Assembly (NCBI GenBank): GCA_036001465.1
Contig: DASYUH010000040.1
Coordinates: forward strand, 75,466 to 139,465
Length of the DNA: 64,000 nt
Direction: 5' to 3'
Source of the DNA: Candidatus Polarisedimenticolia bacterium
Lineage (GTDB): Bacteria > Acidobacteriota > Polarisedimenticolia > Gp22-AA2
Shown: piece by piece, positions 45,353 through 53,411 of the stretch
Position numbering within the stretch: position 1 is the stretch's first letter
Layout: every line of letters begins with the position of its first letter
Notes under the pieces: generated by a model
Told to the model about the DNA's origin: nothing
What the model saw: only the letters and a program-made list of their open reading frames with translations
Databases searched by the model: none
Made by a program: the position numbers and the translations under genes

Positions 45353-46739
45353 AGGCCGCCGGGCGGCGACCGCGGGACGAGGGCATGCGGATGCCGTACG
45401 ACTGGATCTTGCGCTGCAGGGTGCGGACCCCGATCCGGAGAGCGCGCGCCGCGTGCGTGCGGTTCCCCTCGTGCCGGGACAGGGTGCGCCGGATCAGCTC
45501 GCGTTCCATCTCGCGCAGCGTGGACCCGGCGCGTGTCCGGCCGCCGGGTGACGGGGAGGACGCATTCACGCTCAACCGGTTCGGGAGATCCGATTCGCGC
45601 AGGACCTCCCCGGCCCGGGTGATCGCCGTGCTCTCCAGGACGTTCTTGAGCTCGCGCACGTTGCCCGGCCAGGAATAGCGCTGCAGAGCGGCCGTGGCGC
45701 GGGCGGTCAGTCGCCGGCGCCTGAGACCGTTTTCGCGGCAGATCTGCTCGAGCAGGACGCGCGCCAGCTCGGGAATGTCCTCCTGCCGATCGCGCAGCGG
45801 CGGGACGAAGATGCCGATCACCTTCAAGCGGAAGTAGAGGTCCTCGCGGAACCGCCTCCGGCGGATCAGATCCTCCAGATCGGTGTTGGTCGCCGCGACG
45901 ACCCGCACGTCGACGCGCACCTCGCGCCCTCCACCCACCCGCATGAAGGCGCGCTCTTCGAGGACCCGCAGGAGCTTCGCCTGGGTCAGCAGGTCCATGT
46001 CCCCCACCTCGTCGAGGAGAATGGTCCCACCGTCCGCCAGCTCGAACTTTCCCTTCTGCCGCCCGACCGCCCCCGTGAACGCGCCGCGCTCGTGCCCGAA
46101 CAGCTCGCTCTCGATCAGATTGACGGGAATGGCGGAGCAGTTGATGGCGATGAACGGCGCCTCGCGCCGGGGGGAGTTGTAATGGATCGCCTTGGCGACG
46201 AGCTCCTTGCCGACGCCGCTCTCCCCCATGATGAGAACGGTGCTGCGGGCGCCTGCGACCTGCAGGATCTGGTCGCGCACCCGCTGCATGCCTTCCGAGC
46301 GGCTCACCAGGTTGCCGACGAGATACTTGCGGCTCAACTCTTCCTGCAGGTGGACCGCGCGATCGCCGGCATGCTGCCATTCGAGGATGCGGCCCAGGCG
46401 CGCCACCACCTCCGACCGGTCGAGCGGCCGCACCAGGTAGTCGTCGGCGCCGTGCTCGAGAGCCCGAATGGCGCGGCGCACCGACTCCTCTCCCGTCAGG
46501 ACCAATATGGAAGGAACCGATTGTCTCGCACGCAGCCGCGCCAGGATTCCGTCCGCGCCGCTGCCGGAGAGTCCCACGTCGACCAGGGCCATGTCGAACT
46601 CCTCGCGGGAGACCGCCTCGAGCGCCGCATCGACCCCGTTGACCGGCCGGACCTCCATGCCGAGCCCGCGCATCAGCGACTCGGTCTCGTGGCGGGTTAC
46701 CGGGTCGATGAGCAGGATCTGCTTTCCATGAAAGGACAC
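45342..46739 (-). CDS. NtrC-family sigma54-dependent response regulator
   Basis: This is a 465-residue three-domain protein. REC (about 1-115) has the acceptor Asp in ALVDVGLSG, but the usual acidic pair is reduced to a single Asp (LLIDPVTR), so phosphorylation may be altered. The AAA+ domain has GESGVGKELVAKAI, the sigma54 loop GAFTGA and GGTILLDEVGDM. A Fis-type HTH (GNRTHAARALRIGVRTLQRK) ends it. I chose GTG 46739 because GGGAGGG lies 7 bases upstream; ATG 46784 has none and falls in an inverted repeat. No kinase is adjacent. A sigma54 promoter lies divergently at 46954. Confidence 0.92.
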   Translation of the reverse strand: MSFHGKQILLIDPVTRHETESLMRGLGMEVRPVNGVDAALEAVSREEFDMALVDVGLSGSGADGILARLRARQSVPSILVLTGEESVRRAIRALEHGADDYLVRPLDRSEVVARLGRILEWQHAGDRAVHLQEELSRKYLVGNLVSRSEGMQRVRDQILQVAGARSTVLIMGESGVGKELVAKAIHYNSPRREAPFIAINCSAIPVNLIESELFGHERGAFTGAVGRQKGKFELADGGTILLDEVGDMDLLTQAKLLRVLEERAFMRVGGGREVRVDVRVVAATNTDLEDLIRRRRFREDLYFRLKVIGIFVPPLRDRQEDIPELARVLLEQICRENGLRRRRLTARATAALQRYSWPGNVRELKNVLESTAITRAGEVLRESDLPNRLSVNASSPSPGGRTRAGSTLREMERELIRRTLSRHEGNRTHAARALRIGVRTLQRKIQSYGIRMPSSRGRRPAAFKG

Positions 46740-46764
46740 GTCGGGCCCTCCCGCAGGCGCGGAA

Positions 46765-46793
46765 AGTCTGTCACTTTGACGCATTTAAGTCAA
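46765..46793 (-). promoter_or_regulatory. Probable sigma70 promoter of the sigma54 activator gene
   Basis: Minus strand TTGACT (46793-46788), 17-bp spacer, CAGACT (46770-46765). One arm of the 46770-46815 inverted repeat overlaps the spacer and the -10 edge, which would allow autoregulation. Confidence 0.45.
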
Positions 46794-46815
46794 CCGGACG
46801 GTGCGTCAGAGTGAC
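46770..46815. promoter_or_regulatory. 13-bp inverted repeat, candidate enhancer/operator of the sigma54 activator
   Basis: GTCACTTTGACGC (46770-46782) and GCGTCAGAGTGAC (46803-46815) match in 12 of 13 positions across a 20-bp spacer. It lies in the activator's own promoter and roughly 140-185 bp upstream of the divergent sigma54 promoter, a normal distance for an NtrC-type enhancer. Confidence 0.6.
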
Positions 46816-46953
46816 GGAGTCGGTCCGTGCCGGCAGCCGGATGCTCGTTTCATGGCCCCCGGACAGGCCCGAGTGACTCACGAAAGCCCATTCTGCTCAA
46901 TCAGTTGTGAAATGGTCCAGCCCCCTGCACGATGTGGCACCGGACTGGATCGT

Positions 46954-46970
46954 CTGGCAGGAATATTGCT
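46954..46970 (+). promoter_or_regulatory. Sigma54 (-24/-12) promoter
   Basis: TGGCAG (46955-46960), then TTGCT (46966-46970); the invariant GG and GC are exactly 10 bases apart, as required. The expected start near 46982 is about 20 bp before the GTG of the small downstream gene. Confidence 0.85.
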
Positions 46971-47001
46971 CTATATGTAGTCAACTTCGGGAGGACGCTT
47001 G

Positions 47002-47211
47002 GTGATCAAAAAGGGCTCGGGAGTCGCCAGGAAGAAATCGTCGCAGTCGCAGAACGGGATGATTAATTTCAGCTTCGCAAACGTTTCATACCAGATCGAC
47101 CCGTCCCGCCGGAAGGTCTATCACCGGTGGATCGAGGTCGAGACTGCCAAGACCTGCCAGATCATGGGAGCGTGGAGCCAGTCCCGTTCGCAGGAGAAGC
47201 GGGCGGTCTAG
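47002..47211 (+). CDS. Small basic protein of unknown function under a sigma54 promoter
   Basis: This is a 69-residue protein starting at GTG 47002, nine bases after GGGAGGA. The first 20 residues are Lys/Ser-rich (KKGSGVARKKSSQSQNG). The middle reads INFSFANVSYQIDPSRRKVY and could form a beta hairpin; the tail is basic. There is no signal peptide, membrane segment or cysteine pair, and I recognise no family. A -24/-12 promoter upstream and a terminator downstream show it is a single-gene transcriptional unit, probably controlled by the adjacent NtrC-type regulator. Confidence 0.72.
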   Translation: MIKKGSGVARKKSSQSQNGMINFSFANVSYQIDPSRRKVYHRWIEVETAKTCQIMGAWSQSRSQEKRAV

Positions 47212-47286
47212 AAGGCACGAGCCCTTCTCTTACCAGTCCGAGAGGGCTGAGATACGTAACAACAACCACGACAGATCCTCAGAATG

Positions 47287-47324
47287 GAGCCGCTTCTGTA
47301 CGCATGAAGCGGCTCTCCTCTTTT
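47287..47324 (+). terminator. Rho-independent terminator of the sigma54-controlled gene
   Basis: Perfect 10-bp stem GAGCCGCTTC/GAAGCGGCTC (47287-47296 with 47306-47315), 9-base loop, then TCCTCTTTT. A weaker stem-loop lies upstream at about 47220-47256. Confidence 0.8.
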
Positions 47325-47358
47325 ACGGCGTCCTTCGCGAGAAAACGCCCGGAACGCC

Positions 47359-48708
47359 TCAATCATCGATGCCGCTGAGGTCGGCCTCGGGGAACGGCGG
47401 CCCGGGCCGGGCGAACAGGAACCCCTGCGCATAGCGGACCCCGAGGGACTGCAGGCAACGGAGCTCGTCGCTGGTTTCCACGCCTTCGGCGATCAGTGTG
47501 ATGCCTGAGCTGGTCGAGAACCGGGAGATCGTACCCGTGAGGTCCTGCTTGATCGGGTGCAGGTGGATGTCGCGAATGAGCGCCATGTCGATCTTGATGA
47601 AGTCCGGCTTGATCTCCGCGATCGATTTGAGACCGGAATACCCCGATCCCACGTCGTCCACCGCCAGCCGGAAGCCATGGAACTGAAGGTAGTTCAGAAG
47701 CTGGCGCAGCGCCGTGAAGTCGCGCACCGCCGAGTGCTCGGTCATCTCCAGGACCACCTGCGTGGGCTTGAGGCCCATGTCCCTGAGCAGGGCGAAGGTT
47801 GTTTCGGAGCGCAGGGCGGGGTCGTGGATGGAATCCGGCTCCAGGTTGAGGAACAGGAGCTCGTCCTCCCTCAGGCCCTGCGCGCCCCGGATCGCGCGCT
47901 CCCGGCACAACCGGTCGAGCTTCCAGACGGCATCGTTGTCGTAGGCGGCCTGGAACAGCTGGTCCGGACCCGGGAAGCTGTTGTCGGGGACCCGGATGAG
48001 CGCCTCGTAGCCGACCACCCGCTTTTCGAGGACGTCGATGACCGGCTGGTACACGGCGCGGAGCGCCTCCGCCCGCAGCACCGTCCGCAGGCGGATGGTT
48101 GCGTCGTGCTGCTCCTTCTTCCTCTGCAGGAGCGAGTCCGTGAAGGCCTGCTCCAGCGCGGAGTAGACCAGCCGCTCGAAGCGCACCGCCGGGTCCTGGG
48201 TCAGGACGGTGCAGCCGACATACAGGCCGACGGTCTCCTTCACCTCGGCGGGCAGCTGGTCGCGGACGAAGCGTTCCATCTGGAGGGCCACCCGGCAGCG
48301 CACCTTGTCGATGTCGGAATAGGAGATGCTCTGCTCGCCCCGTGGCGGCGACAGGAGGATGACGAACGCGTTGCCGCTGATCATGACTTCGGAGATGTAG
48401 TCGTCGCGCCGCAATGCCACCCTCTTGATCTCGACCAGGAAGGAGGCCACGCCGCGCACCAGCGACTCGTAGCCCTGCCACCCGAGGGTCTGCACCCCGC
48501 GCTCGTTCTGCAGAACGCTGATCGACAGGAGGCCGAGCTGGTGGGACGCCTTGAGCATGCGCCGGATCCGGCCCAGGAGGAGGGGCACGGTCGGCAGATC
48601 GGTCATCTCGTCGTACAGCAGGTCGGTCAGGGCGCCGGCGGTGCTCACGCCGCGCAGCTCTCCCCTGTCCTTCAGATCCTTCATCAGTTTCTTGCGCCGA
48701 CTCTGCAT
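47359..48708 (-). CDS. EAL-domain c-di-GMP phosphodiesterase with degenerate N-terminal domain
   Basis: This is a 449-residue cytoplasmic protein. The N-terminal 200 residues resemble a GGDEF fold without the GG(D/E)EF signature. The EAL domain keeps the catalytic set: YEALIR, FLNLEPDSI, EMTEH, AVDDVGSGYSG, FIKIDMALI, AEGVET and QGFLFARPGPPF. It should hydrolyse c-di-GMP to pGpG. It lies 20 bp downstream of a GAF-GGDEF cyclase on the same strand, so synthesis and breakdown are co-encoded. Confidence 0.93.
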   Translation of the reverse strand: MQSRRKKLMKDLKDRGELRGVSTAGALTDLLYDEMTDLPTVPLLLGRIRRMLKASHQLGLLSISVLQNERGVQTLGWQGYESLVRGVASFLVEIKRVALRRDDYISEVMISGNAFVILLSPPRGEQSISYSDIDKVRCRVALQMERFVRDQLPAEVKETVGLYVGCTVLTQDPAVRFERLVYSALEQAFTDSLLQRKKEQHDATIRLRTVLRAEALRAVYQPVIDVLEKRVVGYEALIRVPDNSFPGPDQLFQAAYDNDAVWKLDRLCRERAIRGAQGLREDELLFLNLEPDSIHDPALRSETTFALLRDMGLKPTQVVLEMTEHSAVRDFTALRQLLNYLQFHGFRLAVDDVGSGYSGLKSIAEIKPDFIKIDMALIRDIHLHPIKQDLTGTISRFSTSSGITLIAEGVETSDELRCLQSLGVRYAQGFLFARPGPPFPEADLSGIDD

Positions 48709-48727
48709 CGACCGTCCGACTCCCGCC

Positions 48728-50005
48728 TCAGCCGTTGTTGACGCCGTAGTAGGCGTCTTCGGAGCCGTCCGAGAAGTACTTCGTCTCGGCCCGCATGACC
48801 CTGTTGCGCCCGGCCTGCTTCCCCCGGTAGAGGGCGGCGTCCGCCGAGGCGATCAGGTCGGTGCCGTTGCGCCCGTCGTCGGGGAATGTGGCCACGCCGC
48901 CGCTCAAGGATACGGTCTTCAGCGGCTGGCTCTCCCGGTTCGGATACGGGTGCGACGCCACCCTGGCGCGGATGCGCTCGGCCGCCACCATGGCCCCCTC
49001 CTTGGGCGTCTGCGGCAGGATGACGATGAACTCCTCCCCGCCGTAACGTGCGGGGGTGTCGTCGGGACGCACCATCTCGCGCAGGATCTGGCCGGTCATC
49101 TTGAGCACCTCGTCCCCCGCCTGGTGCCCCTGGGTGTCGTTGTAGTGCTTGAAGTGATCGAGATCGAAGATGAACACCGAAACCGGATAGTGGCCCTTCT
49201 CCGCCTTGATGATCTCCATCGACAGCTGGTCCATGAAGAACCGCTTGTTGTAGAGCTTGGTGAGCCCGTCGGAGTTCGCCATCTCCTGGACCTGCGAGAA
49301 CAGCGTGTTGTTGTGCAGGGCGATGCTGCCGAGGTCGGCGATCAGGTTGAGCATCGTCTTTTCGTACTTGTAGTGGCGCGTGATTCCACCCACGCTGATC
49401 ACGCCGAGAATGCGCCCCTCGTGCACCATGGGCGCGCACAGCTCGGTCTTGAAGCGGAAGTGGCCCGGCACGTCCAGGCTCGCCCCCGATTGCCGCATCT
49501 CGCGAATGAAGTCGTTGGTGTCCATGGGGACCTTGTGCTCGGCGACCCAGCCGATCCGACCCTCCCCCATCTTGACCTGGAAGCCGATCTTCACGTCGTC
49601 GGCCAGTCCTCGCTGCTGCTGCAGGATGAGCTTGTTGACCCGTTCGTCCAGGATGAACATCAGGACCTGGGTCGGCGCGAACAGGCGCTCGGTGATCTTC
49701 ACGAGCAGGGGGGCGATGGCGCGCCTCTCCATGCGCGAATTGATCTCCTTGGTGAAATCCGGCAGGAGCAGGAAGAAGTTGGAGAGGGCCGTGTTCTCCG
49801 CCTCGAGGCGCGCGACGCTCGACCTCAGGTCACGCAGGGCGGAGAGCTCGCTCTCGTCGCGCACCGGGCGGCGCGCGGGCCGGCCCCGGCGGCCGGCGAT
49901 TCGACCCATGAGCCAGCCGAGGACGATCCCTCCCGGGACCGCGCAGGCCCATCCCCAGGGCGGCACCGTTCGAAGGATCGCGAGAAGACTGTTGAGGAGA
50001 TTCAT
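48728..50005 (-). CDS. GAF-GGDEF diguanylate cyclase with N-terminal membrane anchor
   Basis: This is a 425-residue protein. It has an N-terminal membrane helix (about 12-35; WGWACAVPGGIVLGWLMG) and a short coiled coil. A GAF domain follows (about 85-245; APTQVLMFILDERVNKL). The GGDEF domain has active site RYGGEEF, preceded by an inhibitory RxxD (RPDD) five residues upstream, so product feedback is likely. It makes c-di-GMP in response to a ligand or redox cue at the GAF. The ATG at 50005 is preferred; a GTG at 50053 would add 16 residues. Confidence 0.93.
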   Translation of the reverse strand: MNLLNSLLAILRTVPPWGWACAVPGGIVLGWLMGRIAGRRGRPARRPVRDESELSALRDLRSSVARLEAENTALSNFFLLLPDFTKEINSRMERRAIAPLLVKITERLFAPTQVLMFILDERVNKLILQQQRGLADDVKIGFQVKMGEGRIGWVAEHKVPMDTNDFIREMRQSGASLDVPGHFRFKTELCAPMVHEGRILGVISVGGITRHYKYEKTMLNLIADLGSIALHNNTLFSQVQEMANSDGLTKLYNKRFFMDQLSMEIIKAEKGHYPVSVFIFDLDHFKHYNDTQGHQAGDEVLKMTGQILREMVRPDDTPARYGGEEFIVILPQTPKEGAMVAAERIRARVASHPYPNRESQPLKTVSLSGGVATFPDDGRNGTDLIASADAALYRGKQAGRNRVMRAETKYFSDGSEDAYYGVNNG

Positions 50006-50215
50006 CCGATCCCGATGTCCCGTCGCCTCCCATGGAAGGAGACTGAATGACACAAAGATAGCGGCGCAAACGTAACGTCCGGTGGGGGGTCAATTCAAGG
50101 AATCGGCGGAGGATCCCCGGGCCGCCCTGGCTCGGGCCGGAGCACCGCCCGATGTTGTCCCACCGCTCCCGTCAAAATATTGGATAGCGGCTCCATCCTG
50201 GGAGGAAGGGCTTCC

Positions 50216-50244
50216 TTGACAGGCCGGTCCCCCCGCTCTAGAGT
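50216..50244 (+). promoter_or_regulatory. Sigma70 promoter of the binding-lipoprotein gene
   Basis: Perfect TTGACA (50216-50221), 17-bp spacer, TAGAGT (50239-50244), 27 bp before the ATG. The upstream gap 50006-50215 shows nothing else I can name; no cobalamin riboswitch core is visible. Confidence 0.65.
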
Positions 50245-50271
50245 GGCCGGCCCGGTTCACGGGAGCCCCCA

Positions 50272-51213
50272 ATGACCGCGAGCCATGCCAACCGCCACTG
50301 GATTCGGGCCCTTCCGACCACCGCTCTGCTGGTCGCGTCGTGCCTTCCGGGCCTCCTGCCGTCCTGCCGCCGCGAGGCCCCCGAGAGGACCCGGGCGGTG
50401 CACGATGGGCTGGGGCGCACGGTCATGGTGCCCCTCCATCCCCGGCGAATCGTATCGCTCGCGCCCAGCGTGACCGATTCCCTGTTCGCCCTGGGGGCGC
50501 AGGGGCGGGTCGTGGGCGTGAGCGATTTTTGCGAGCTGCCCGCCGGGAGCGCCGCGATCGCCCGAGTGGGCGGCCTCCTGAACCCCAGTCTGGAAACGAT
50601 CCGCAGCCTGGAGCCGGACCTTCTGATCGGCACGACGAGCGGCAACGATCCTTCCCTGAGCGGGCAGGCGGCGGCGCTTGGCCTGCCCCTGTACACGATC
50701 GACACCCCCAACGTGGAGCGCGTCCTCGGAGCGCTTCGCGATCTCGCCTCGCTGCTCGGCGAGGAACAGGTCGGGAACGACCGCGTGGGCCGCCTGCAGG
50801 CCCGCCTCGACACGGTCCGGGCCAGGGTCTCGAAGCAGCCCCTCCCCCGAATCCTGTTCATCGTCTGGGGAGAGCCGCTGGTCGTGCCCGGACGGTCGGC
50901 CTTCCTCACCGATGCGCTCGCTCAATCGGGCGGCGAGTCCATCACCGCGGATGCGCCGGCGGCCTGGCCTTCGTTCGACGTCGAGTCGGCCATCGGGCGC
51001 GCCCCCGAGGTGATCCTGACCACGCCCCAGAACCGGGACTTCCTGGAACGAATGAAGCGTGATCCGGCCTGGGCTTCGGTGCCGGCGGTCAGGAGCGGCC
51101 GGCTGCTGGTCGTCAGCGAGGCGATCGAACGCCCCGGCCCGAGGGTGGTCGCGGGCATCGAAGAGGTCGCCAGGGCGCTGCACCCGGCGGCCTTTCCGGA
51201 AGCGGGACCCTGA
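50272..51213 (+). CDS. Periplasmic cobalamin/iron-siderophore-type binding lipoprotein (BtuF-like)
   Basis: This is a 313-residue lipoprotein. Its signal sequence ends in a lipobox-like LLPSC near residue 32. The class III binding-protein fold starts RIVSLAPSVTDSLFALGAQGRVVGVSDFC-like (RIVSLAPSVTDSLFALG, VVGVSDFC) and ends VVAGIEEVARAL. Such proteins deliver vitamin B12 or ferric siderophores to an ABC importer. No permease or ATPase gene is adjacent, so it may serve a distant transporter. Window enzymes that need cobalamin include the B12-binding radical SAM protein. Confidence 0.82.
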   Translation: MTASHANRHWIRALPTTALLVASCLPGLLPSCRREAPERTRAVHDGLGRTVMVPLHPRRIVSLAPSVTDSLFALGAQGRVVGVSDFCELPAGSAAIARVGGLLNPSLETIRSLEPDLLIGTTSGNDPSLSGQAAALGLPLYTIDTPNVERVLGALRDLASLLGEEQVGNDRVGRLQARLDTVRARVSKQPLPRILFIVWGEPLVVPGRSAFLTDALAQSGGESITADAPAAWPSFDVESAIGRAPEVILTTPQNRDFLERMKRDPAWASVPAVRSGRLLVVSEAIERPGPRVVAGIEEVARALHPAAFPEAGP

Positions 51214-51225
51214 AATAATGAGGAA

Positions 51226-51252
51226 GCCGTGCGGGCCACCGGCCCGCACGGC
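51226..51252. terminator. Perfect 12-bp hairpin after the binding-lipoprotein gene
   Basis: GCCGTGCGGGCC, ACC loop, GGCCCGCACGGC. There is no T run, so it is either an atypical terminator or an mRNA 3'-end stabiliser. The rest of the gap 51253-51486 holds one dispersed repeat (51371-51398) and a GGGAGGT near 51428. Confidence 0.55.
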
Positions 51253-51370
51253 AGGGGGAAATCGGAGAGTGGCACCCGTCTGCCCTCCCCAATGCAAGAT
51301 TCTCCCATGGGGGCCCGTCGACGACCATGCCGGGGCGATTCTTCCGGTGCATTCGTGCAGCGGGGCTTCC

Positions 51371-51398
51371 TGCCTGTCCGAGTTTTCGGCCGGCTTGC
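51371..51398. repeat. Dispersed repeat copy upstream of the DoxX gene
   Basis: TGCCTGTCCGAGTTTTCGGC followed by CGGCTTGC: a divergent copy of the MITE end sequence (one T for A in the core). Confidence 0.6.
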
Positions 51399-51486
51399 AA
51401 CATGGTAGGATGCCCGCCGTCCCGGATCGGGAGGTCGCGTCATCGGATTTCTCAAGGGCCGGATTGAAGACTACAGCTCACCCCTC

Positions 51487-51921
51487 GTGGGGGTGCCGGC
51501 ACGACTGTACGCCGGCTATTTCATGCTGCGGTTCGGCCTCGAGAAGCTGGAGGGGGACTTCGGCGGCGCCCCCCTTCGCGAAACCCTGGTCAAGTGGGCC
51601 GGCGGGGAGGCGTACGACTTCTACGTCCCGTTTCTGCAGAAGGTCGTGATCCCCCACGCGGAGATTTTCGCCCACCTCGTGGTCTTCGGAGAGGTGGCCG
51701 TCGGCGCGGCCCTTCTGCTGGGGTGTGCCACGCGGCTGGCGGCAATCGGGGGCCTCTTCCTCTGCCTGAATTACCTCCTGGCGGGCGGGACGCCTCTCCT
51801 GAGCACCGATCGCCCCGTCGTGTTCGCCCTTCTCCTGGTCACGGCCTACCTGACTGCCGCGGGGCGCTCTCTGGGGCTCGATGTCCTCCTGAAGCGGAAG
51901 CTGCCCCGTTGGGCCGCCTGA
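51487..51921 (+). CDS. DoxX-family membrane protein
   Basis: This membrane protein of about 144 residues has four predicted helices and the DoxX pattern: YAGYFMLRFGLEKLEGDFGG, PHAEIFAHLVVFGEVAVGAALLLG (split here by length) and GLFLCLNYLLAGGTP. DoxX proteins are redox-linked membrane proteins of unclear role. Conserved-looking in-frame sequence extends upstream to about 51441, where a GGGAGGT precedes an ATC codon. The real start may therefore be non-canonical and earlier than the GTG given here. Confidence 0.78.
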   Translation: MGVPARLYAGYFMLRFGLEKLEGDFGGAPLRETLVKWAGGEAYDFYVPFLQKVVIPHAEIFAHLVVFGEVAVGAALLLGCATRLAAIGGLFLCLNYLLAGGTPLLSTDRPVVFALLLVTAYLTAAGRSLGLDVLLKRKLPRWAA

Positions 51922-51936
51922 AGGCCGATTGCCCGC

Positions 51937-52443
51937 ATGCTCCATAACGTTCCGGTGGCGCGCATCCTCGGGTTCCTTTATGTCGCGAGCGTGATCCTGC
52001 TCGGGTGGATCACCTACGACGGCTTCCGGACGTCCGCGGGCACCCTCGGGCCGGGGGCACACATCCGGTTCGCGCTCTTCGGGATCGTCATCGTGCTGTT
52101 CACCCATACGATGACCCTGTTCTACTTCGTCGGAACGGGCAGCCGCATCAAGAAGGTGGTCCATCAGTACGTCCTGCCGGTCTCGCTGACGGAACGCACC
52201 GTGAGGTTCAAGGCCCGCCTTTTCCCCTGGCTGACCTTCACTCCGCTCGTGACCATGGCGGCCTTCATCCTCGGAGGCGGGGCGCACACCCACGCGCTGC
52301 CCGGCTGGGTGCACGGGTCGCTCGCGCTTCTCGCGCTCGGGATGAACCTGATCACGGCCGCCCTGGCCGTCCAGTGCATCTCGGACAACGTCGTTCTCAT
52401 CGACGAGATCGACGCGCTCCTGCCGGACACTGCGGGGGAATGA
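51937..52443 (+). CDS. Four-helix membrane protein of unknown function
   Basis: This 168-residue protein has four predicted membrane helices: VARILGFLYVASVILLGWIT, FALFGIVIVLFTHTMTLFYF, WLTFTPLVTMAAFILGGG and the segment from LALLALGMNLITAAL onward. Two histidines (FTHTMT and GGGAHTHALPGW) sit near membrane borders and could bind metal or haem. No family is recognised. It follows the DoxX gene by 15 bp and is probably co-transcribed. Confidence 0.72.
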   Translation: MLHNVPVARILGFLYVASVILLGWITYDGFRTSAGTLGPGAHIRFALFGIVIVLFTHTMTLFYFVGTGSRIKKVVHQYVLPVSLTERTVRFKARLFPWLTFTPLVTMAAFILGGGAHTHALPGWVHGSLALLALGMNLITAALAVQCISDNVVLIDEIDALLPDTAGE

Positions 52444-52455
52444 GGGGGGCGTGAA

Positions 52456-53196
52456 TCAGGCGCCGCCCAGCACCAGGGTCAGGGCGATGCCGGCCTCGAG
52501 GTGGTCCTGCTGCGTGCGGGACGAGGAATCGTAGCGCACCTGACGGATATCGAACCGCAATCCGGCCTTCTCGCTGCCGAAGAACCGGATGCCGGCGCCG
52601 TAATTGAACATCAGCGAGTTCTCGTCGCCGACCAGCCCGTCGAGGATCGGCTGCAGGTCCGGATCGGCCGTTTGTCCGAAGATGCTCGTGTTGACGATCC
52701 CGATGCCTCCCGTCACGAAGCCGACCACCTTGCCGCGATGGTGCATGAAGAAGTTGTAGACGTAATTCGCATGACCGACGATGAGGTCGATGCTGACGTT
52801 TTCGCTCTTGGTGACGTCGCTCGTCACGGTGTCGGGGGGCGGGTCGGTCGTATCGAACACCGTCTTGTGGGCCTGGAACACGCCGTCGGTGGCCGTTCCG
52901 CTGAAGCCGAATTCGATCATCTGGCTCTTCGTCCAGTGATATCCGAAGCGGAATCCATAGGACAGGCTGTCGTCGATGTCCGACGTGACCACCGTGACCT
53001 CGCGCCGGGGCGGGATGGCCAGCGGCGCGAGCACGACCGTGGTGCCGTCACCGAGGTGCGGCGAGCCGAACTGGATCCAGCCCAGCTCGGGCGTCACCTC
53101 CCACGCCTTGTCCCGGTTCTGCGCCCAGGCATGGCCCGAGAGCACGGCCGCCATGAACGCCAGCAGAAATCCCCTGAAGACGATCGTCCTTCTCAT
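52456..53196 (-). CDS. Outer-membrane beta-barrel protein (OmpA/opacity-like)
   Basis: This 246-residue protein has a clear signal peptide (cleavage after about residue 25, GHAWAQ). Alternating amphipathic strands suggest an 8-stranded barrel: YGFRFGYHWTKSQMIEFGFS, GKVVGFVTGGIGIVNTS, NYGAGIRFFGSEKAGLRFD. It ends with the hydrophobic strand EAGIALTLVLGGA. The function is not known. It converges on the four-helix membrane protein, and GAGGGAGCG precedes the ATG. Confidence 0.78.
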   Translation of the reverse strand: MRRTIVFRGFLLAFMAAVLSGHAWAQNRDKAWEVTPELGWIQFGSPHLGDGTTVVLAPLAIPPRREVTVVTSDIDDSLSYGFRFGYHWTKSQMIEFGFSGTATDGVFQAHKTVFDTTDPPPDTVTSDVTKSENVSIDLIVGHANYVYNFFMHHRGKVVGFVTGGIGIVNTSIFGQTADPDLQPILDGLVGDENSLMFNYGAGIRFFGSEKAGLRFDIRQVRYDSSSRTQQDHLEAGIALTLVLGGA

Positions 53197-53411
53197 CGCT
53201 CCCTCGCGCAGTCGGCCGTCCGATGTGTCGGAATGACGGCATACCTTTGCAGAACCCCGTGCCTCTGTCAAGATCAAAGTGGCCGCAGCGGATCCCCCCG
53301 CGGGGCCCGCGCAGCGGCCCTCCCGGGGGGCTCGCGGAGGGCTGCACCCGGGAGTTTTCCGAGCGAGCCGGCCCGTCCCGCGCGCGGGGAATCCGCTAGA
53401 ATGGCTTCACG

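Noticed and set aside
46740-46784. Longer start (ATG 46784) for the sigma54 activator
   Set aside because: It lacks a Shine-Dalgarno and lies in the inverted repeat and upstream of the predicted transcript start; GTG 46739 has GGGAGGG at the right distance.
47215-47260. GGCTGAGA-type box resembling part of a thiamine pyrophosphate riboswitch
   Set aside because: The required ACCTGA segment and three-way junction are missing, and the downstream gene on that strand is absent.
50006-50271. Cobalamin riboswitch ahead of the BtuF-like gene
   Set aside because: No B12-box-like conserved core (GCCACTG type) was found; a plain promoter at 50216-50244 explains the gap.
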